A DNA stretch of 64,000 bases from Solirubrobacterales bacterium (lineage in GTDB: Bacteria; Actinomycetota; Thermoleophilia; Solirubrobacterales; JACPNS01). The translations under genes were made by a program, and so were the position numbers. Below, in pieces: positions 25,715 to 34,681 of the stretch. The stretch's first letter is position 1. Every line of letters starts with the position of its first letter. The notes under the pieces were generated by a model that ran no database searches, was not told the origin of the DNA, and worked only from the letters and a program-made list of their open reading frames with translations. Location of the stretch: contig JACPNS010000003.1 of the NCBI GenBank assembly GCA_016185345.1, forward strand, positions 62,001 through 126,000. The letters are read 5' to 3'.

Positions 25715-27220
25715 CTAACCCGCGATCTCCGCCGGAATTTCGATCTCGCGCTTGAGGATCTTGCCCGTCGCCGTCTTCGGCAGCTCATCCACAAACCAAA
25801 TATGGCGCGGGTACTTGTAAGCAGCCACGCGCTCCCTGACGAACGCCTGGATCTCATCCACGGTCGCTGACTCGCCGGGCTTGAAGCCGATCGCCGCGGC
25901 GACCTCTTCGCCGTGGGTGTCGTCAGGCACGCCGATCACGGCTGCCTCCATCACGGCGGGGTGCTCGTAGAGCACTTCCTCGATCTCACGCGGGTAGACG
26001 TTGTAGCCACCGCGGATGATCATCTCCTTCTTGCGGTCAACGATGAAGTAGTAGCCCTCGTCGTCGCACTTACCGATGTCGCCCGAGAGGAACCAGTCTC
26101 CGCGCATGACCTCGGCCGTGGCGTCTGGGCGGTTCCAGTAGCCCTTCATCACGTTCGGTCCCTTGATCGCGATCTCGCCGACTGCGTCGGCGCCTGCCGG
26201 AACATCGTTGCCCTCGTCATCCACGAGCTTCATCTCGACGCCTGGGACGGGTGTCCCGATCGAGCCCGGCTTGGTCGGCCTGGAGGGTTGGTTGAAGCTG
26301 GCGACCGGCGAGGTCTCGGACAGTCCGTAGCCCTCAAGCAGAGTCGCGCCGAGCTTGGTCTCGACGGCGCTGAGCACCTCGACTGGCAGCGACGCGCCGC
26401 CCGAGACGCAGTTGCGCAGGGATGAAGCATCGACGTTCTCGAGTGAAGGGTCGTGGAGCAGCCCGATGTACATCGTCGGGACGCCCATGAAGACTGTGAC
26501 CTTGTCGCGGTCGATGATCTCGATCGCCTTGGCCGCGTCGAAGCGGGGCAGAAGCGTGACCGACGCACCCGACGCAACAGCCGAGTTCATCGCGCAGGTC
26601 TGACCGAACGAATGAAACAGCGGCAGGCCGCCGAAGATCACGTCGTCGGGCGTGAAGCCGAACATCGCGACGCTGCAGGCCACGTTGCTGCCGATGTTGG
26701 AGTGCGACAGCTCGGCGCCCTTCGGGGTGCCGGTCGTGCCGGAGGTGTAGAGAATCACGCAGGTGTCGTCATCCTCGCGCGGGACGTTCTCGCCGAGCGG
26801 CGTGGCGGCCGCGATCACTTGCTCGAACTCGCCGGGCGTTACAACGGTCAGCGGAACGCCAGCGTCGTCTGCTGCGATCTGGGCCTCTTCAGCAAATCCC
26901 TCCCAGGCGAAGAACTGCTTCGCGCCTGAGTCTGAGAGATAGAACGAGGCTTCGCGGCCCTTCAGCAACACGTTCATCGGGACCACTGCGGCACCGGTCT
27001 TGAGGATGCCGTAGTAGATCGCCGGGAAGTAGGGCACGTTCGGCAGCATGATGCCGACGCGGTCGCCCGGCTCGACGCCCTTCTCGATCAGAAGTCCTGC
27101 GATTTGCGCGGCCATGCCTTCGAGCGCCGCATAGGGCAACTCCACGTCGTCGAGCTTGATCGCGATCGCGCTCGGGTGTTCGGCAGCAGTCTTGTTCAGC
27201 GCATCGGCGAGGTTCGCCAT
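25715..27220 (-). CDS. Long-chain fatty acid-CoA ligase-like enzyme
   Basis: Class I adenylate-forming enzyme, 501 residues. P-loop LYTSGTTGTPKGAELSH, the GYGLSETSPV aromatic/acid motif, the hinge region LSGDIGKCDDEGYYFIVDR followed by KKEMIIRGGYNVYPREIEEV, and the C-terminal catalytic lysine in LPKTATGKILKREI are all present. The ATG at 27220 is selected because it follows a GGGGAGAG ribosome binding site; in-frame sequence upstream is not family-like. The acyl substrate cannot be told from sequence. It stands alone, with 151 and 256 bases of non-coding sequence on its two sides. Confidence 0.9.
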   Translation of the reverse strand: MANLADALNKTAAEHPSAIAIKLDDVELPYAALEGMAAQIAGLLIEKGVEPGDRVGIMLPNVPYFPAIYYGILKTGAAVVPMNVLLKGREASFYLSDSGAKQFFAWEGFAEEAQIAADDAGVPLTVVTPGEFEQVIAAATPLGENVPREDDDTCVILYTSGTTGTPKGAELSHSNIGSNVACSVAMFGFTPDDVIFGGLPLFHSFGQTCAMNSAVASGASVTLLPRFDAAKAIEIIDRDKVTVFMGVPTMYIGLLHDPSLENVDASSLRNCVSGGASLPVEVLSAVETKLGATLLEGYGLSETSPVASFNQPSRPTKPGSIGTPVPGVEMKLVDDEGNDVPAGADAVGEIAIKGPNVMKGYWNRPDATAEVMRGDWFLSGDIGKCDDEGYYFIVDRKKEMIIRGGYNVYPREIEEVLYEHPAVMEAAVIGVPDDTHGEEVAAAIGFKPGESATVDEIQAFVRERVAAYKYPRHIWFVDELPKTATGKILKREIEIPAEIAG

Positions 27221-27476
27221 TTTTCTCTCCCCTTGATTCAAAGACGTTTGGCGTGATCTTACGACGGCTACTCGTCCGACCTCGCAGGTGGGCGGCATCC
27301 CCACTGCTGCGTGCGCTGGGACGCAGCGCGCCAAGACAAAAGTCAATAACGTGCAGTTTTGTAAGGCGTCCGTCAGGGAATGGACGTCGCAGAGTGTTCT
27401 TCATGGGGAGGACACGGGGATGGATGAACCGGCTATATCCACGCCGGGATCATCCGCAATAGTGGAGGTCCTAAAG

Positions 27477-28571
27477 ATGAAGTTGCAGAGATTTGCGCTC
27501 GCCGCGATCAGCCTGTTCGTACTTGCCGCCGGAGCTGTGTTCGCCGGTTGTGGTGGGGACAGCAATTCAGGCGGAAGCGGAAGCGGTAAAGGCGGAAAGA
27601 TTGCCCTACTTCTACCTGAGTCAAAGACCGCTCGATATGAGACCCAGGATCGTCCGCTCTTCACCAAGAAGGTCGAGGGGCTTTGTGCCAACTGCGAAAT
27701 CATCTACAGCAACGCAGACCAGGACGCAGCCAAACAGCAGCAGCAGGCTGAAGCAGCATTGACCCAGGGCGCGCAGGTGCTCGTGCTTGACCCGGTCGAC
27801 GCCGCATCCGCCGAGACGATCGTCAAGCAGGCCAAGGCCAAAAATGTCCCGGTGATCAGCTATGACCGTCTGATCGACTCCGCAGACATCGACTACTACA
27901 TCTCCTTCGACAACGAGAAGGTCGGCGAGCTGCAGGCAAACGCGCTGAAGGACAAGATGGGTGACAAGGGCACGATCGTGATGATCAATGGTGCTCCGAC
28001 AGACAACAACGCCAAGCTGTTCAAGGCCGGTGCGATGGGCGTCTTCGAGGCCAGCAACATCAAGATAGGCAAGGAATACGACACTCCCGACTGGTCGCCT
28101 GACAAGGCACAGAGCGAGATGGAGCAGGCAATCACCGCGCTCGGCAAGGACGGCTTCCAGGGCGTCTACGCCGCCAACGACGGAACGGCCGGCGGCGCAA
28201 TCGCCGCAATGAAGTCAGCGGGAGTCGATTCCGCAGACCGTCCGACCACCGGACAGGATGCGGAGCTTGCTGCGATCCAGCGGATCATCGCCGGGACGCA
28301 GTTCATGACGATCTACAAGGCAGTCAAGCCAGAGGCCGAGCAGGCAGCTCAGCTCGCAGTTGCGCTGGCGCAAGGCGAAACACCCGACGCCGGGCTGATC
28401 ACCGGCGACGTCGATGCCGGCGGAGCAAAGATCCCCTCGATCATCCTCGACCCGGTCGTGGTGAACAAGGAGAACGTCAACGACACAGTCGTCAAGGACG
28501 GATTCTGGACTGCGGAGCAGATCTGCACATCGGCTTATGCGGCCGACTGCAAGGCCGCGGGCATCGAGTAG
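27477..28571 (+). CDS. Sugar ABC transporter substrate-binding lipoprotein
   Basis: Periplasmic-binding-protein type 1 (XylF/RbsB-like), 364 residues. Lipoprotein signal with lipobox VFAGC, then a Gly/Ser linker. The mature part begins KGGKIALLLPESKTARYE. Sugar-binding family features: IYSNADQDAAKQQQQAEAAL, QVLVLDPVDAASAETIV, PVISYDRLI and VYAANDGTAGGAI. The start follows a GTGGAGGTC ribosome binding site. It heads a three-gene importer with the ATPase and permease that follow. The closest known relatives are xylose or multiple-sugar binders, but the ligand is not determined by the sequence. Confidence 0.92.
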   Translation: MKLQRFALAAISLFVLAAGAVFAGCGGDSNSGGSGSGKGGKIALLLPESKTARYETQDRPLFTKKVEGLCANCEIIYSNADQDAAKQQQQAEAALTQGAQVLVLDPVDAASAETIVKQAKAKNVPVISYDRLIDSADIDYYISFDNEKVGELQANALKDKMGDKGTIVMINGAPTDNNAKLFKAGAMGVFEASNIKIGKEYDTPDWSPDKAQSEMEQAITALGKDGFQGVYAANDGTAGGAIAAMKSAGVDSADRPTTGQDAELAAIQRIIAGTQFMTIYKAVKPEAEQAAQLAVALAQGETPDAGLITGDVDAGGAKIPSIILDPVVVNKENVNDTVVKDGFWTAEQICTSAYAADCKAAGIE

Positions 28572-28578
28572 GTGATTG

Positions 28579-29352
28579 ATGGAAGGGTCGACAGCTGAGC
28601 CACTGTTCGCACTGCGCGGCGCCATGAAACGTTTTGGCGCCGTGCAGGCTCTCCGGGGCCTCGACTTCGAGGTTCGGGAGGGGGAAGTGCTCGCGCTGGT
28701 TGGAGACAACGGCGCGGGCAAGTCCACACTGGTCAAAACAATCGCCGGGATCTACCAGCCCGATGAGGGCGACTACTTCTGGAAGGGCCAGAAAGTCTCG
28801 ATCGCGAGCCCACAGGACGCGACCGCGCTTGGCATCGCGACGGTCTACCAGGACCTCGCGCTATGCGACAACCTCGACGTCGTCTCCAACCTCTTTCTCG
28901 GATCCGAGCGCTTAGCCAGCGGGCCACAAAGGGTCATTCGCGTGCTCGATGAAACCGCGATGGAGCACGAATCGCACGAGTTGCTCGACCAGTTCGCGGT
29001 GTCCATTCCCAGCGTTCGGACCGAGGTCGGAACGCTTTCGGGCGGACAGCGCCAACAGGTGGCCGTCGCCCGCTCGCTACTGGGCAACCCGAAGATGGTG
29101 ATGCTCGACGAACCGACTGCGGCACTGGGCGTTGCGCAGACCGCGCAAGTTCTGCAGTTGATCAGGCGGCTGAAGGAGCGCGGCCTGTCCGTAATCGTGA
29201 TCAGCCACAACATGGCCGACGTCTTCGAAGTCGCTGACCGCATTTTCGTGATGCGACTCGGTGGAGAGAACGGCATTTACGACACCAAAAGCACGGAACG
29301 CGACGAAGTGATCGCCGCGATCACCGGCTCGAAGATCAAGGACGCGGCATGA
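28579..29352 (+). CDS. Sugar ABC transporter ATP-binding protein
   Basis: ATPase of the monosaccharide importer, 257 residues, a single nucleotide-binding domain. This is half the size of RbsA/XylG-type tandem ATPases, so two copies must dimerise (FrcA-like). Walker A GDNGAGKSTLVK is near residue 42, the signature is LSGGQRQQVAVARSL, and Walker B is MVMLDEPTAALG; the H-loop is in VIVISHNMADV. The gap from the binding-protein gene is 7 bases and the stop overlaps the permease ATG. Confidence 0.93.
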   Translation: MEGSTAEPLFALRGAMKRFGAVQALRGLDFEVREGEVLALVGDNGAGKSTLVKTIAGIYQPDEGDYFWKGQKVSIASPQDATALGIATVYQDLALCDNLDVVSNLFLGSERLASGPQRVIRVLDETAMEHESHELLDQFAVSIPSVRTEVGTLSGGQRQQVAVARSLLGNPKMVMLDEPTAALGVAQTAQVLQLIRRLKERGLSVIVISHNMADVFEVADRIFVMRLGGENGIYDTKSTERDEVIAAITGSKIKDAA

Positions 29353-30575
29353 GCGGGAGCGCGGGACCACTTCCAGGCGGCGTGACCGCCGAACAGCCGA
29401 TCGTCAACGACAACCGGCCCAACGTGATCAAGCGCGTACTGCAGGGCGACCTGCCGTCGGTGCGCGTGCTCGCCGTGCTCGCGCTGATCTGGATCATTTT
29501 TCAGTCTCAGAACGACCGCTTTCTTTCCGCCGGAAACCTGACCAATCTGTTGCTTCAGATCACGGCCGTCGGCTTGATCTCGGTTGGGGTTGTCTACGTG
29601 TTGCTGCTCGGAGAGGTTGATCTTTCCGTCGGGGCCGTGAGCGGACTGTCGGCTGCGGTGATGGCCGTGCTGAACGTCGAGCAAGGAGTGAATCCGTATC
29701 TCGCGATCGCGCTGGCCATCCTCACCGGAACGGTGATCGGCACGCTCCAGGGCGGGCTGTCGGTGTACTTCTCGATTCCACCGTTCGTGATCACCTTGGC
29801 CGGACTACTTGCCTGGCAGGGGGCCCTGCTCCTTGTTCTGGGGAGCGCCGGGACGATCAACCTCAACGACAGCGTGATCACCGGCCTCGCGAACACGTTC
29901 TTCTCGGCGACGGTCGGCTGGATCATCGCCGTGGTGATCGTCGTCAGCTACGCCGCAATTGCAATGTGGGGGTATCGCAAGCGGGTCGAGGCGCAGCTTC
30001 ATGATCAGCGGCTCAGGCCCGTACTGCTTCGACTCGCGATTCTTGCCGTGGTGACGTTCGGCGCGATGATCATCCTCAACTCGGATCGCGGACTTCCGCT
30101 CGCGGTTCTGATTCTGCTCGCGTTCGTCGTGGGTATGGAGTTCCTGCTGGTCCGCACGGCGTTCGGCCGCAAGGTCTACGCCGTCGGTGGCAACCTCGAG
30201 GCGGCGCGGCGCGCCGGCATCAACACTCACGTAGTGCGCACGGTCGTGTTTGCAATTGCGAGCTCGATGGCGGCGATCGGCGGGATCATGGCTTCATCCA
30301 GGTTGTTCGCTGTGAGCCAGTCTTCCGGCGGAAGCTACCTGCTGCTGCTCGCGATCGCCGGTCCGGTTATCGCCGGAACAAGCTTGTACGGAGGCCGTGG
30401 AACGGTCTGGTCGGCGCTACTGGGCGCGCTGGTGATCGGATCGATCTCAAACGGCATGGACCTGCTCGGTTACGAGTCATCGGTGAAGTTCATGGTCACC
30501 GGTGCCGTGCTGCTGATTGCTGTGATCATCGACGCGCTCGCGCGTCGCCAGCGTCAGACGCAGGGCCGGGTTTGA
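29349..30575 (+). CDS. Sugar ABC transporter permease
   Basis: RbsC/XylH-type membrane subunit, 408 residues with about ten to eleven hydrophobic segments. Family features: LLGEVDLSVGAVSGLSAAV, then IPPFVITLAGLLAWQG, RTAFGRKVYAVGGNLEAARR (the EAA-like loop that contacts the ATPase) and AGTSLYGGRGTVWSALLGAL. The ATG overlaps the ATPase stop (ATGA). The N-terminal 35 residues are cytoplasmic and polar. It forms the channel as a homodimer. No sugar-catabolic gene adjoins the set, so the substrate stays open. Confidence 0.93.
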   Translation: MSGSAGPLPGGVTAEQPIVNDNRPNVIKRVLQGDLPSVRVLAVLALIWIIFQSQNDRFLSAGNLTNLLLQITAVGLISVGVVYVLLLGEVDLSVGAVSGLSAAVMAVLNVEQGVNPYLAIALAILTGTVIGTLQGGLSVYFSIPPFVITLAGLLAWQGALLLVLGSAGTINLNDSVITGLANTFFSATVGWIIAVVIVVSYAAIAMWGYRKRVEAQLHDQRLRPVLLRLAILAVVTFGAMIILNSDRGLPLAVLILLAFVVGMEFLLVRTAFGRKVYAVGGNLEAARRAGINTHVVRTVVFAIASSMAAIGGIMASSRLFAVSQSSGGSYLLLLAIAGPVIAGTSLYGGRGTVWSALLGALVIGSISNGMDLLGYESSVKFMVTGAVLLIAVIIDALARRQRQTQGRV

Positions 30576-30592
30576 TCGCAATCGCACGCGAT

Positions 30593-30598
30593 TAGTCT
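30593..30598 (+). promoter_or_regulatory. -10 hexamer TAGTCT before the methyltransferase
   Basis: TAGTCT stands 7 bases before the ATG at 30606 and no ribosome binding site is visible, so the gene is probably transcribed separately from the importer and without a leader. Confidence 0.5.
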
Positions 30599-30605
30599 GC
30601 GCGGT

Positions 30606-31328
30606 ATGGAGCACTCGCCATACCGCGCAGCTCTCGCGCAGATCCACGACGACGGTTTCGGTTTCATCGCGACGGGCGCGGCGAAAATGCTGCTCGCCGG
30701 GCTGAGGCTCAATGGCTTCAAAGTCGGATTGGTCGTCGAACTTGCATGCGGGGGCGGCATCTCCTCACGAATGATCGTCGACGGGGGATTTGATGTGCTC
30801 GGCTACGACATGTCGCCCGACATGATCGAGCTGGCGCGCGAGCGCGTCCCTGAGGCGCGATTTGAGGTGGCATCGCTCTATGACGCAGAGCTGCCCGAGT
30901 GCGTCGCCGTGACCGGAATCGGCGAAGCCTTCAATTACCGGTTCGATGAGCGCGCAGGCTTTGACGCAATGCGAGCGGTCTTCGAGCGCGCCCACGCCGC
31001 GCTCGTCCCCGGCGGGATCCTGATCTTCGACGTCGCGCAACCCGGCCGCGCGATGCCGAGGCTCGAGCGAACAACGTGGGAGGGTGCTGGCTGGATGGTC
31101 ACCGCTGAAACGATCGAGGCACCTGGTACCGACACGTTGGAACGTCGGATCACGAGCACGCGCGGCGAAGAGGTCGACGTGGAGATCCATCAACTTGCGC
31201 TCTACGAGCACGAGGCAGTCTTCGCGGTGCTTCGGGAGACCGGCTTCGATCCGGCGACGCTTGCCTCTTACGCCGAGGACTACCGCTTCGGCGTCGGGCA
31301 CGGCGGCTTTTACGCAGTCAGGGATTAG
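30606..31328 (+). CDS. Class I SAM-dependent methyltransferase
   Basis: 240 residues, Rossmann-type methyltransferase. Motif I is VVELACGGGISSRM near residue 45, with the acidic residue of motif II in VLGYDMSPDMIELARERV; PGGILIFDVAQPG is motif III/IV. The small-molecule substrate is unknown. The C-terminal half contains strands RRITSTRGEEVDVEIHQLAL and a final VGHGGFYAVRD, as in SmtA/UbiE-like enzymes acting on small molecules. The 30-base gap after the permease contains its own promoter hexamer. Confidence 0.85.
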   Translation: MEHSPYRAALAQIHDDGFGFIATGAAKMLLAGLRLNGFKVGLVVELACGGGISSRMIVDGGFDVLGYDMSPDMIELARERVPEARFEVASLYDAELPECVAVTGIGEAFNYRFDERAGFDAMRAVFERAHAALVPGGILIFDVAQPGRAMPRLERTTWEGAGWMVTAETIEAPGTDTLERRITSTRGEEVDVEIHQLALYEHEAVFAVLRETGFDPATLASYAEDYRFGVGHGGFYAVRD

Positions 31329-31465
31329 GTCATGAAAAGGTCCCGGCCATGGCGGCGGCCGGCCTTGATCATTGCAGCGGGGGGGGGATCGCCTACCCCC
31401 TCGCACAGTTCAGCGTCGCCACCGCACTGCGACAGCGCTGCCGATACCGTCTGAGGTGACTTCCG

Positions 31466-32125
31466 ATGGAACGCGCAACGGCCACAGATCTGAATCTCGA
31501 CCGCGGCGAGCCGCTGCCTCGCGGCCGCCACAAGCTCGAACGCGACGTGGTTCTCGCTTCGCAGCGAGGCCGACTGATCATGGCCTTCGTGCGCCTGGCC
31601 GCCGACCGCGGCTACGACAAAGTGACGATCATTGACATCGTCTCGCTGGCCGGCACCTCAAAGCGCACATTCTACGAGCACTTCAAGGACAAACAGGACT
31701 GCCTGCTACAGGCGTTTGACACCACGCGAATGATGCTGATCTCGGCGATCGTCGGCGAGGCCACCCCGGTGACCGATCCAATCGAGCGAATTCGCGTCGG
31801 CATGCAGGCCTACGTGGATGCGCTCGTCGAGCTTCCCGACTTCACGCGCCTATTCCTCAGCGAGTCAATGTCCGCCGGCCCCGAGCTTGCTGATCGCTGG
31901 ATCGAGGCAACCGAGATGCTTTCGGCCGTGATGCACTCCTGGCGCGAGGAGTCTCGTCACGACCATCCTGAAGTTCCAGAACTCAGCCCTTTGCGCGCTC
32001 AGATCATCATTCTCGGCCTCAACGAGACGATCTGCATGACGGTTCATCGCGACGGTGTCGCCGCTGTCGGCCGCCGATCCGACGAGCTCGTCGGCGAGGC
32101 AGTTGCACTTCTCACTGCTCCGTAA
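31466..32125 (+). CDS. TetR-family transcriptional regulator
   Basis: 219 residues. The helix-turn-helix lies at about residues 35-80: LIMAFVRLAADRGYDKVTI, then IVSLAGTSKRTFYEHFKDKQ, the standard TetR pattern. The C-terminal ligand domain is helical with no recognised effector site. The start follows GAGGTG, and a TACCGT hexamer sits 15 bases upstream. Its target is unclear: the methyltransferase in front and pyrophosphatase behind are both candidates, but the latter has its own promoter hexamer. Confidence 0.9.
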   Translation: MERATATDLNLDRGEPLPRGRHKLERDVVLASQRGRLIMAFVRLAADRGYDKVTIIDIVSLAGTSKRTFYEHFKDKQDCLLQAFDTTRMMLISAIVGEATPVTDPIERIRVGMQAYVDALVELPDFTRLFLSESMSAGPELADRWIEATEMLSAVMHSWREESRHDHPEVPELSPLRAQIIILGLNETICMTVHRDGVAAVGRRSDELVGEAVALLTAP

Positions 32126-32136
32126 CACCGATCACC

Positions 32137-32142
32137 TAGCCT
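32137..32142 (+). promoter_or_regulatory. ppa -10 hexamer TAGCCT
   Basis: TAGCCT stands 7 bases before the ppa ATG at 32150, the common spacing of the leaderless set. Confidence 0.5.
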
Positions 32143-32149
32143 TCACGGC

Positions 32150-32659
32150 ATGACTGATCTCCCCGAAGGCCACCTGTATGCAGTGGTCGAAATCCCCAAA
32201 GGTTCCCGCAACAAGTACGAGTGGGACGAACAACTGAACGCAATCAAACTCGACCGTTTCCTTTATTCATCGGTTGTCTACCCCCTGGACTACGGCTTCA
32301 TCCCTGAGTCGATCGGCGCCGATGGCGACCCGCTCGATGCGATGATCCTCGTCAGCGAGCCGACGTTCCCCGGCTGCTGGATCGAGGTCAAGCCGATCGC
32401 GCTTTTCCGTATGCACGACGACAAGGGTTCCGATGACAAGGTCATCTGCGTCCCCGTCAGCGATCCCAACTGGAACTTCTTTGAGTCATTGAACGACGTC
32501 TCAAAGCAGCTTCAGGATGAGATATCGCACTTCTTTGCGATCTACAAGGACCTCGAGCAGAAGACCGTCAAGGTCGAAGGCTGGTTCGGTGTCATGGAGG
32601 CCTGGAAGGCCATCGAAGAGGCACACGGTCGCTGGAACGCTGAACACCCCGAGGGGTAG
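32150..32659 (+). CDS. ppa: Inorganic pyrophosphatase
   Basis: Family I soluble pyrophosphatase, 169 residues, which pulls biosynthetic reactions forward by hydrolysing diphosphate. Active-site motifs: VVEIPKGSRNKYEWDE, YPLDYGFIPESIGADGDPLD (with the D-x-D-P-x-D metal ligands), and the later acidic VPVSDPNWN. The length and order match bacterial and actinobacterial enzymes. Convergent with the UspA-like gene at 32676 with a 16-base gap. Confidence 0.96.
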   Translation: MTDLPEGHLYAVVEIPKGSRNKYEWDEQLNAIKLDRFLYSSVVYPLDYGFIPESIGADGDPLDAMILVSEPTFPGCWIEVKPIALFRMHDDKGSDDKVICVPVSDPNWNFFESLNDVSKQLQDEISHFFAIYKDLEQKTVKVEGWFGVMEAWKAIEEAHGRWNAEHPEG

Positions 32660-32675
32660 TTCCGGCGCTCCGGCC

Positions 32676-33158
32676 CTAGGCCGCCGCAGGGACACGCACG
32701 GCCCGAGCTCTCTTATGGACCGTGATGTGCGAGGTGGGAAGTTCAAAACGCCCCCTCGCGCGGGCGACGATGTCGTGCGCCAACCAGTGCGAATGCTCGG
32801 GCGCGTGGGTTGAGATGATCAGTTCGTCGGCCGGAAAAGTGCGCAGCAGGTCCTCGATCGCCTGGAGAGGATCTGCGTCGCCGACCAGCCCCGTGGCATC
32901 CACCCCGCGAACGCGGAGCCGGTCTACGCACTCGCAGAGCCGCAGCTCGGCCTCGCGCACCGCCGAGTCGATGTCGCTGAAGAGGTGCCGCAGCCGTGAA
33001 TTCAGTGTCGGCGCAACGACCAGGACCTCCGTCTGCCGAGCGAGGCCGCGACGTGAGCGCTCGCTGACCATGTCGTGCAGCTCGCTGCCGCTGCTGGTTT
33101 CGTTTGCGACCACCAGGATGCGGTGGAGACCGTCGTATGTGTTGGTGATTGTGTGCAT
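32676..33158 (-). CDS. UspA-like protein (paralogue of the 19824-20234 gene)
   Basis: 160 residues without signal or membrane helix. It opens with a short tail and then RILVVANETSSGSELHDMV, VLVVAPTLNSRLRHLFSDID, SAVREAELRLCECVDRLR, a VGDADPLQAIEDLLRTFPAD strand-helix unit, ELIISTHAPEHSHWL, and a last strand LPTSHITVHKR. The order matches the protein at 19824. The universal-stress-protein fold is likely, but the classic ATP-binding G-x2-G-x9-G(S/T) is not evident. A GATTCT hexamer 6 bases before the ATG hints at its own promoter. Confidence 0.7.
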   Translation of the reverse strand: MHTITNTYDGLHRILVVANETSSGSELHDMVSERSRRGLARQTEVLVVAPTLNSRLRHLFSDIDSAVREAELRLCECVDRLRVRGVDATGLVGDADPLQAIEDLLRTFPADELIISTHAPEHSHWLAHDIVARARGRFELPTSHITVHKRARAVRVPAAA

Positions 33159-33197
33159 GACGAGAGAATCGAGCTCGACCGTGTGAGCGGGCTTGGC

Positions 33198-34679
33198 TCA
33201 GGCTGGGAGTTCTCTGAGATCTGGGAGTGGAAGCCAGACGCTGAAGATCGCGCCGCTTCCGGACTCTGCGTTTCTGGCATGAACGCGCCCGCCGTGCGCC
33301 TCAACGATGCCGGCGACGATCGACAATCCCAAGCCAGATCCTGCCTTGCCGCGCTCACGACCGGTCTCTGAGCGCCAGAAGCGTTCGAAGATCTGGCGGC
33401 CAGCTCCGTCGGGCAGGCCGTTGCCGTGGTCGCGGATGTCGATGCGAACTTCGGCGCCATTGCGGGCAATCGTGACGTCGATCGCCGTGTCCTCGGGCGT
33501 GTGCACGATCGCGTTGCGAAGGAGATTCGCGAAGACCTGTTGCAGCTGGTGGGAGTCGCCGTTGACCTCTGCGGGGCCGTCACTCTCGAGCGTGATCTCG
33601 CGTCCCGGCGCAGCTACTTCGGCGTCGCGCACGGCGTTGGCCGCGAGCTCGGAAACGTCCACTGAGGTGAAGGTGTTGTCGTGCGTTTCATCGAGCCGCG
33701 CGAGCGTCAGCATGTCCTCGACGAGCAGGCCCATGCGCGCGGACTCTTGCTCGATGCGTTCCATGGAACGGCCGACTTCTGCCGCGTCCTGGGTTGCGCC
33801 CAGGCGATAGAGCTCGGAGTAGCCACGGATCGAAACCAGCGGAGTTCGCAGCTCGTGCGATGCGTCGGCGAGGAACTGGCGCAGGCGGCTCTCGCTCGCC
33901 TCGCGCTCCTTGAAGGCGCCTTCGAGTCGCTGGAGCATGTGGTTCAGCGCGATTCCCAATCGACCGATCTCTGATCGCTCGTCTGCAGGCTCGACGCGCC
34001 GAGAGAGGTCTCCGCCAGCGATCGCGTCAGCGGTCTTGCCCATGCGGTCGAGTGGGCGTAGTCCAATCCCGACGAGCAGCCATGCGGCGACGCCGAGAAC
34101 GATCAGCACCCCGAGGATCACGACGATCTCAACGAGCAGCAGACGGTTGATCGTCGCGCGCGTGTCTGAGGTCGGGATCGCGACCACGACGGTCTCGCCA
34201 GTGGGGAGCGGGCGCGCGGCGGCGCGGAATTCCGTGGCCTCGTTGTCACCACCCTTGGCCCTGACAGTGTGGGGCGCGGTGGAGAGCGCGATGCCGGCAA
34301 AATTCGGCACGGCATAGGTGTTTCTTTCGCGGAACCCGAAGAGGCAGTCCGCCACGATCGCTCCGTTGCTGCTGACGATCGCTCCGTAGGTTCCCGGTGG
34401 GAGGGAAAATCCCGGGCCGGCCGGCCCCCCGCCCGGATCGCGAGCACCAGCCTCGCCGCCGTCAGCTCGCGGCGCCGATCCCGAACAGTTGTTGCTCTGG
34501 GATTGCTGAGCGAAGAAGAGCTGGCCGGCAACCCCGCCAAAGCCCGACTGCACCTGGCGGTCGAGGCGGTCGTACAAGAACGAACGCTGCTCGGCAAAGG
34601 TCACCGCCGCGAGCACGATCAGCCCGGCTAGCGCGACCAGCAGAAGAATCGCGACCAGGCGGCCGCGCAGCGAGCGCAT
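33198..34679 (-). CDS. Sensor histidine kinase of a two-component system
   Basis: 493 residues. First membrane helix at about 8-28, an extracytoplasmic region of about 140 residues with a Gly/Pro-rich disordered part, a second helix near 180-205 (VEIVVILGVLIVLGVAAWLL), then a HAMP domain (RPLDRMGKTADAIAGGDL). The phosphorylated His is in [22 protein letters not shown]-binding boxes are LLRNAIVHTPED, RDHGNGLPDG and GSGLGLSIVAGIVEAHGG. Overall form is the actinobacterial TrcS/TcrY/MprB type. It follows the response regulator gene by 2 bases. The signal is unknown. Confidence 0.93.
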   Translation of the reverse strand: MRSLRGRLVAILLLVALAGLIVLAAVTFAEQRSFLYDRLDRQVQSGFGGVAGQLFFAQQSQSNNCSGSAPRADGGEAGARDPGGGPAGPGFSLPPGTYGAIVSSNGAIVADCLFGFRERNTYAVPNFAGIALSTAPHTVRAKGGDNEATEFRAAARPLPTGETVVVAIPTSDTRATINRLLLVEIVVILGVLIVLGVAAWLLVGIGLRPLDRMGKTADAIAGGDLSRRVEPADERSEIGRLGIALNHMLQRLEGAFKEREASESRLRQFLADASHELRTPLVSIRGYSELYRLGATQDAAEVGRSMERIEQESARMGLLVEDMLTLARLDETHDNTFTSVDVSELAANAVRDAEVAAPGREITLESDGPAEVNGDSHQLQQVFANLLRNAIVHTPEDTAIDVTIARNGAEVRIDIRDHGNGLPDGAGRQIFERFWRSETGRERGKAGSGLGLSIVAGIVEAHGGRVHARNAESGSGAIFSVWLPLPDLRELPA

Positions 34680-34681
34680 CG

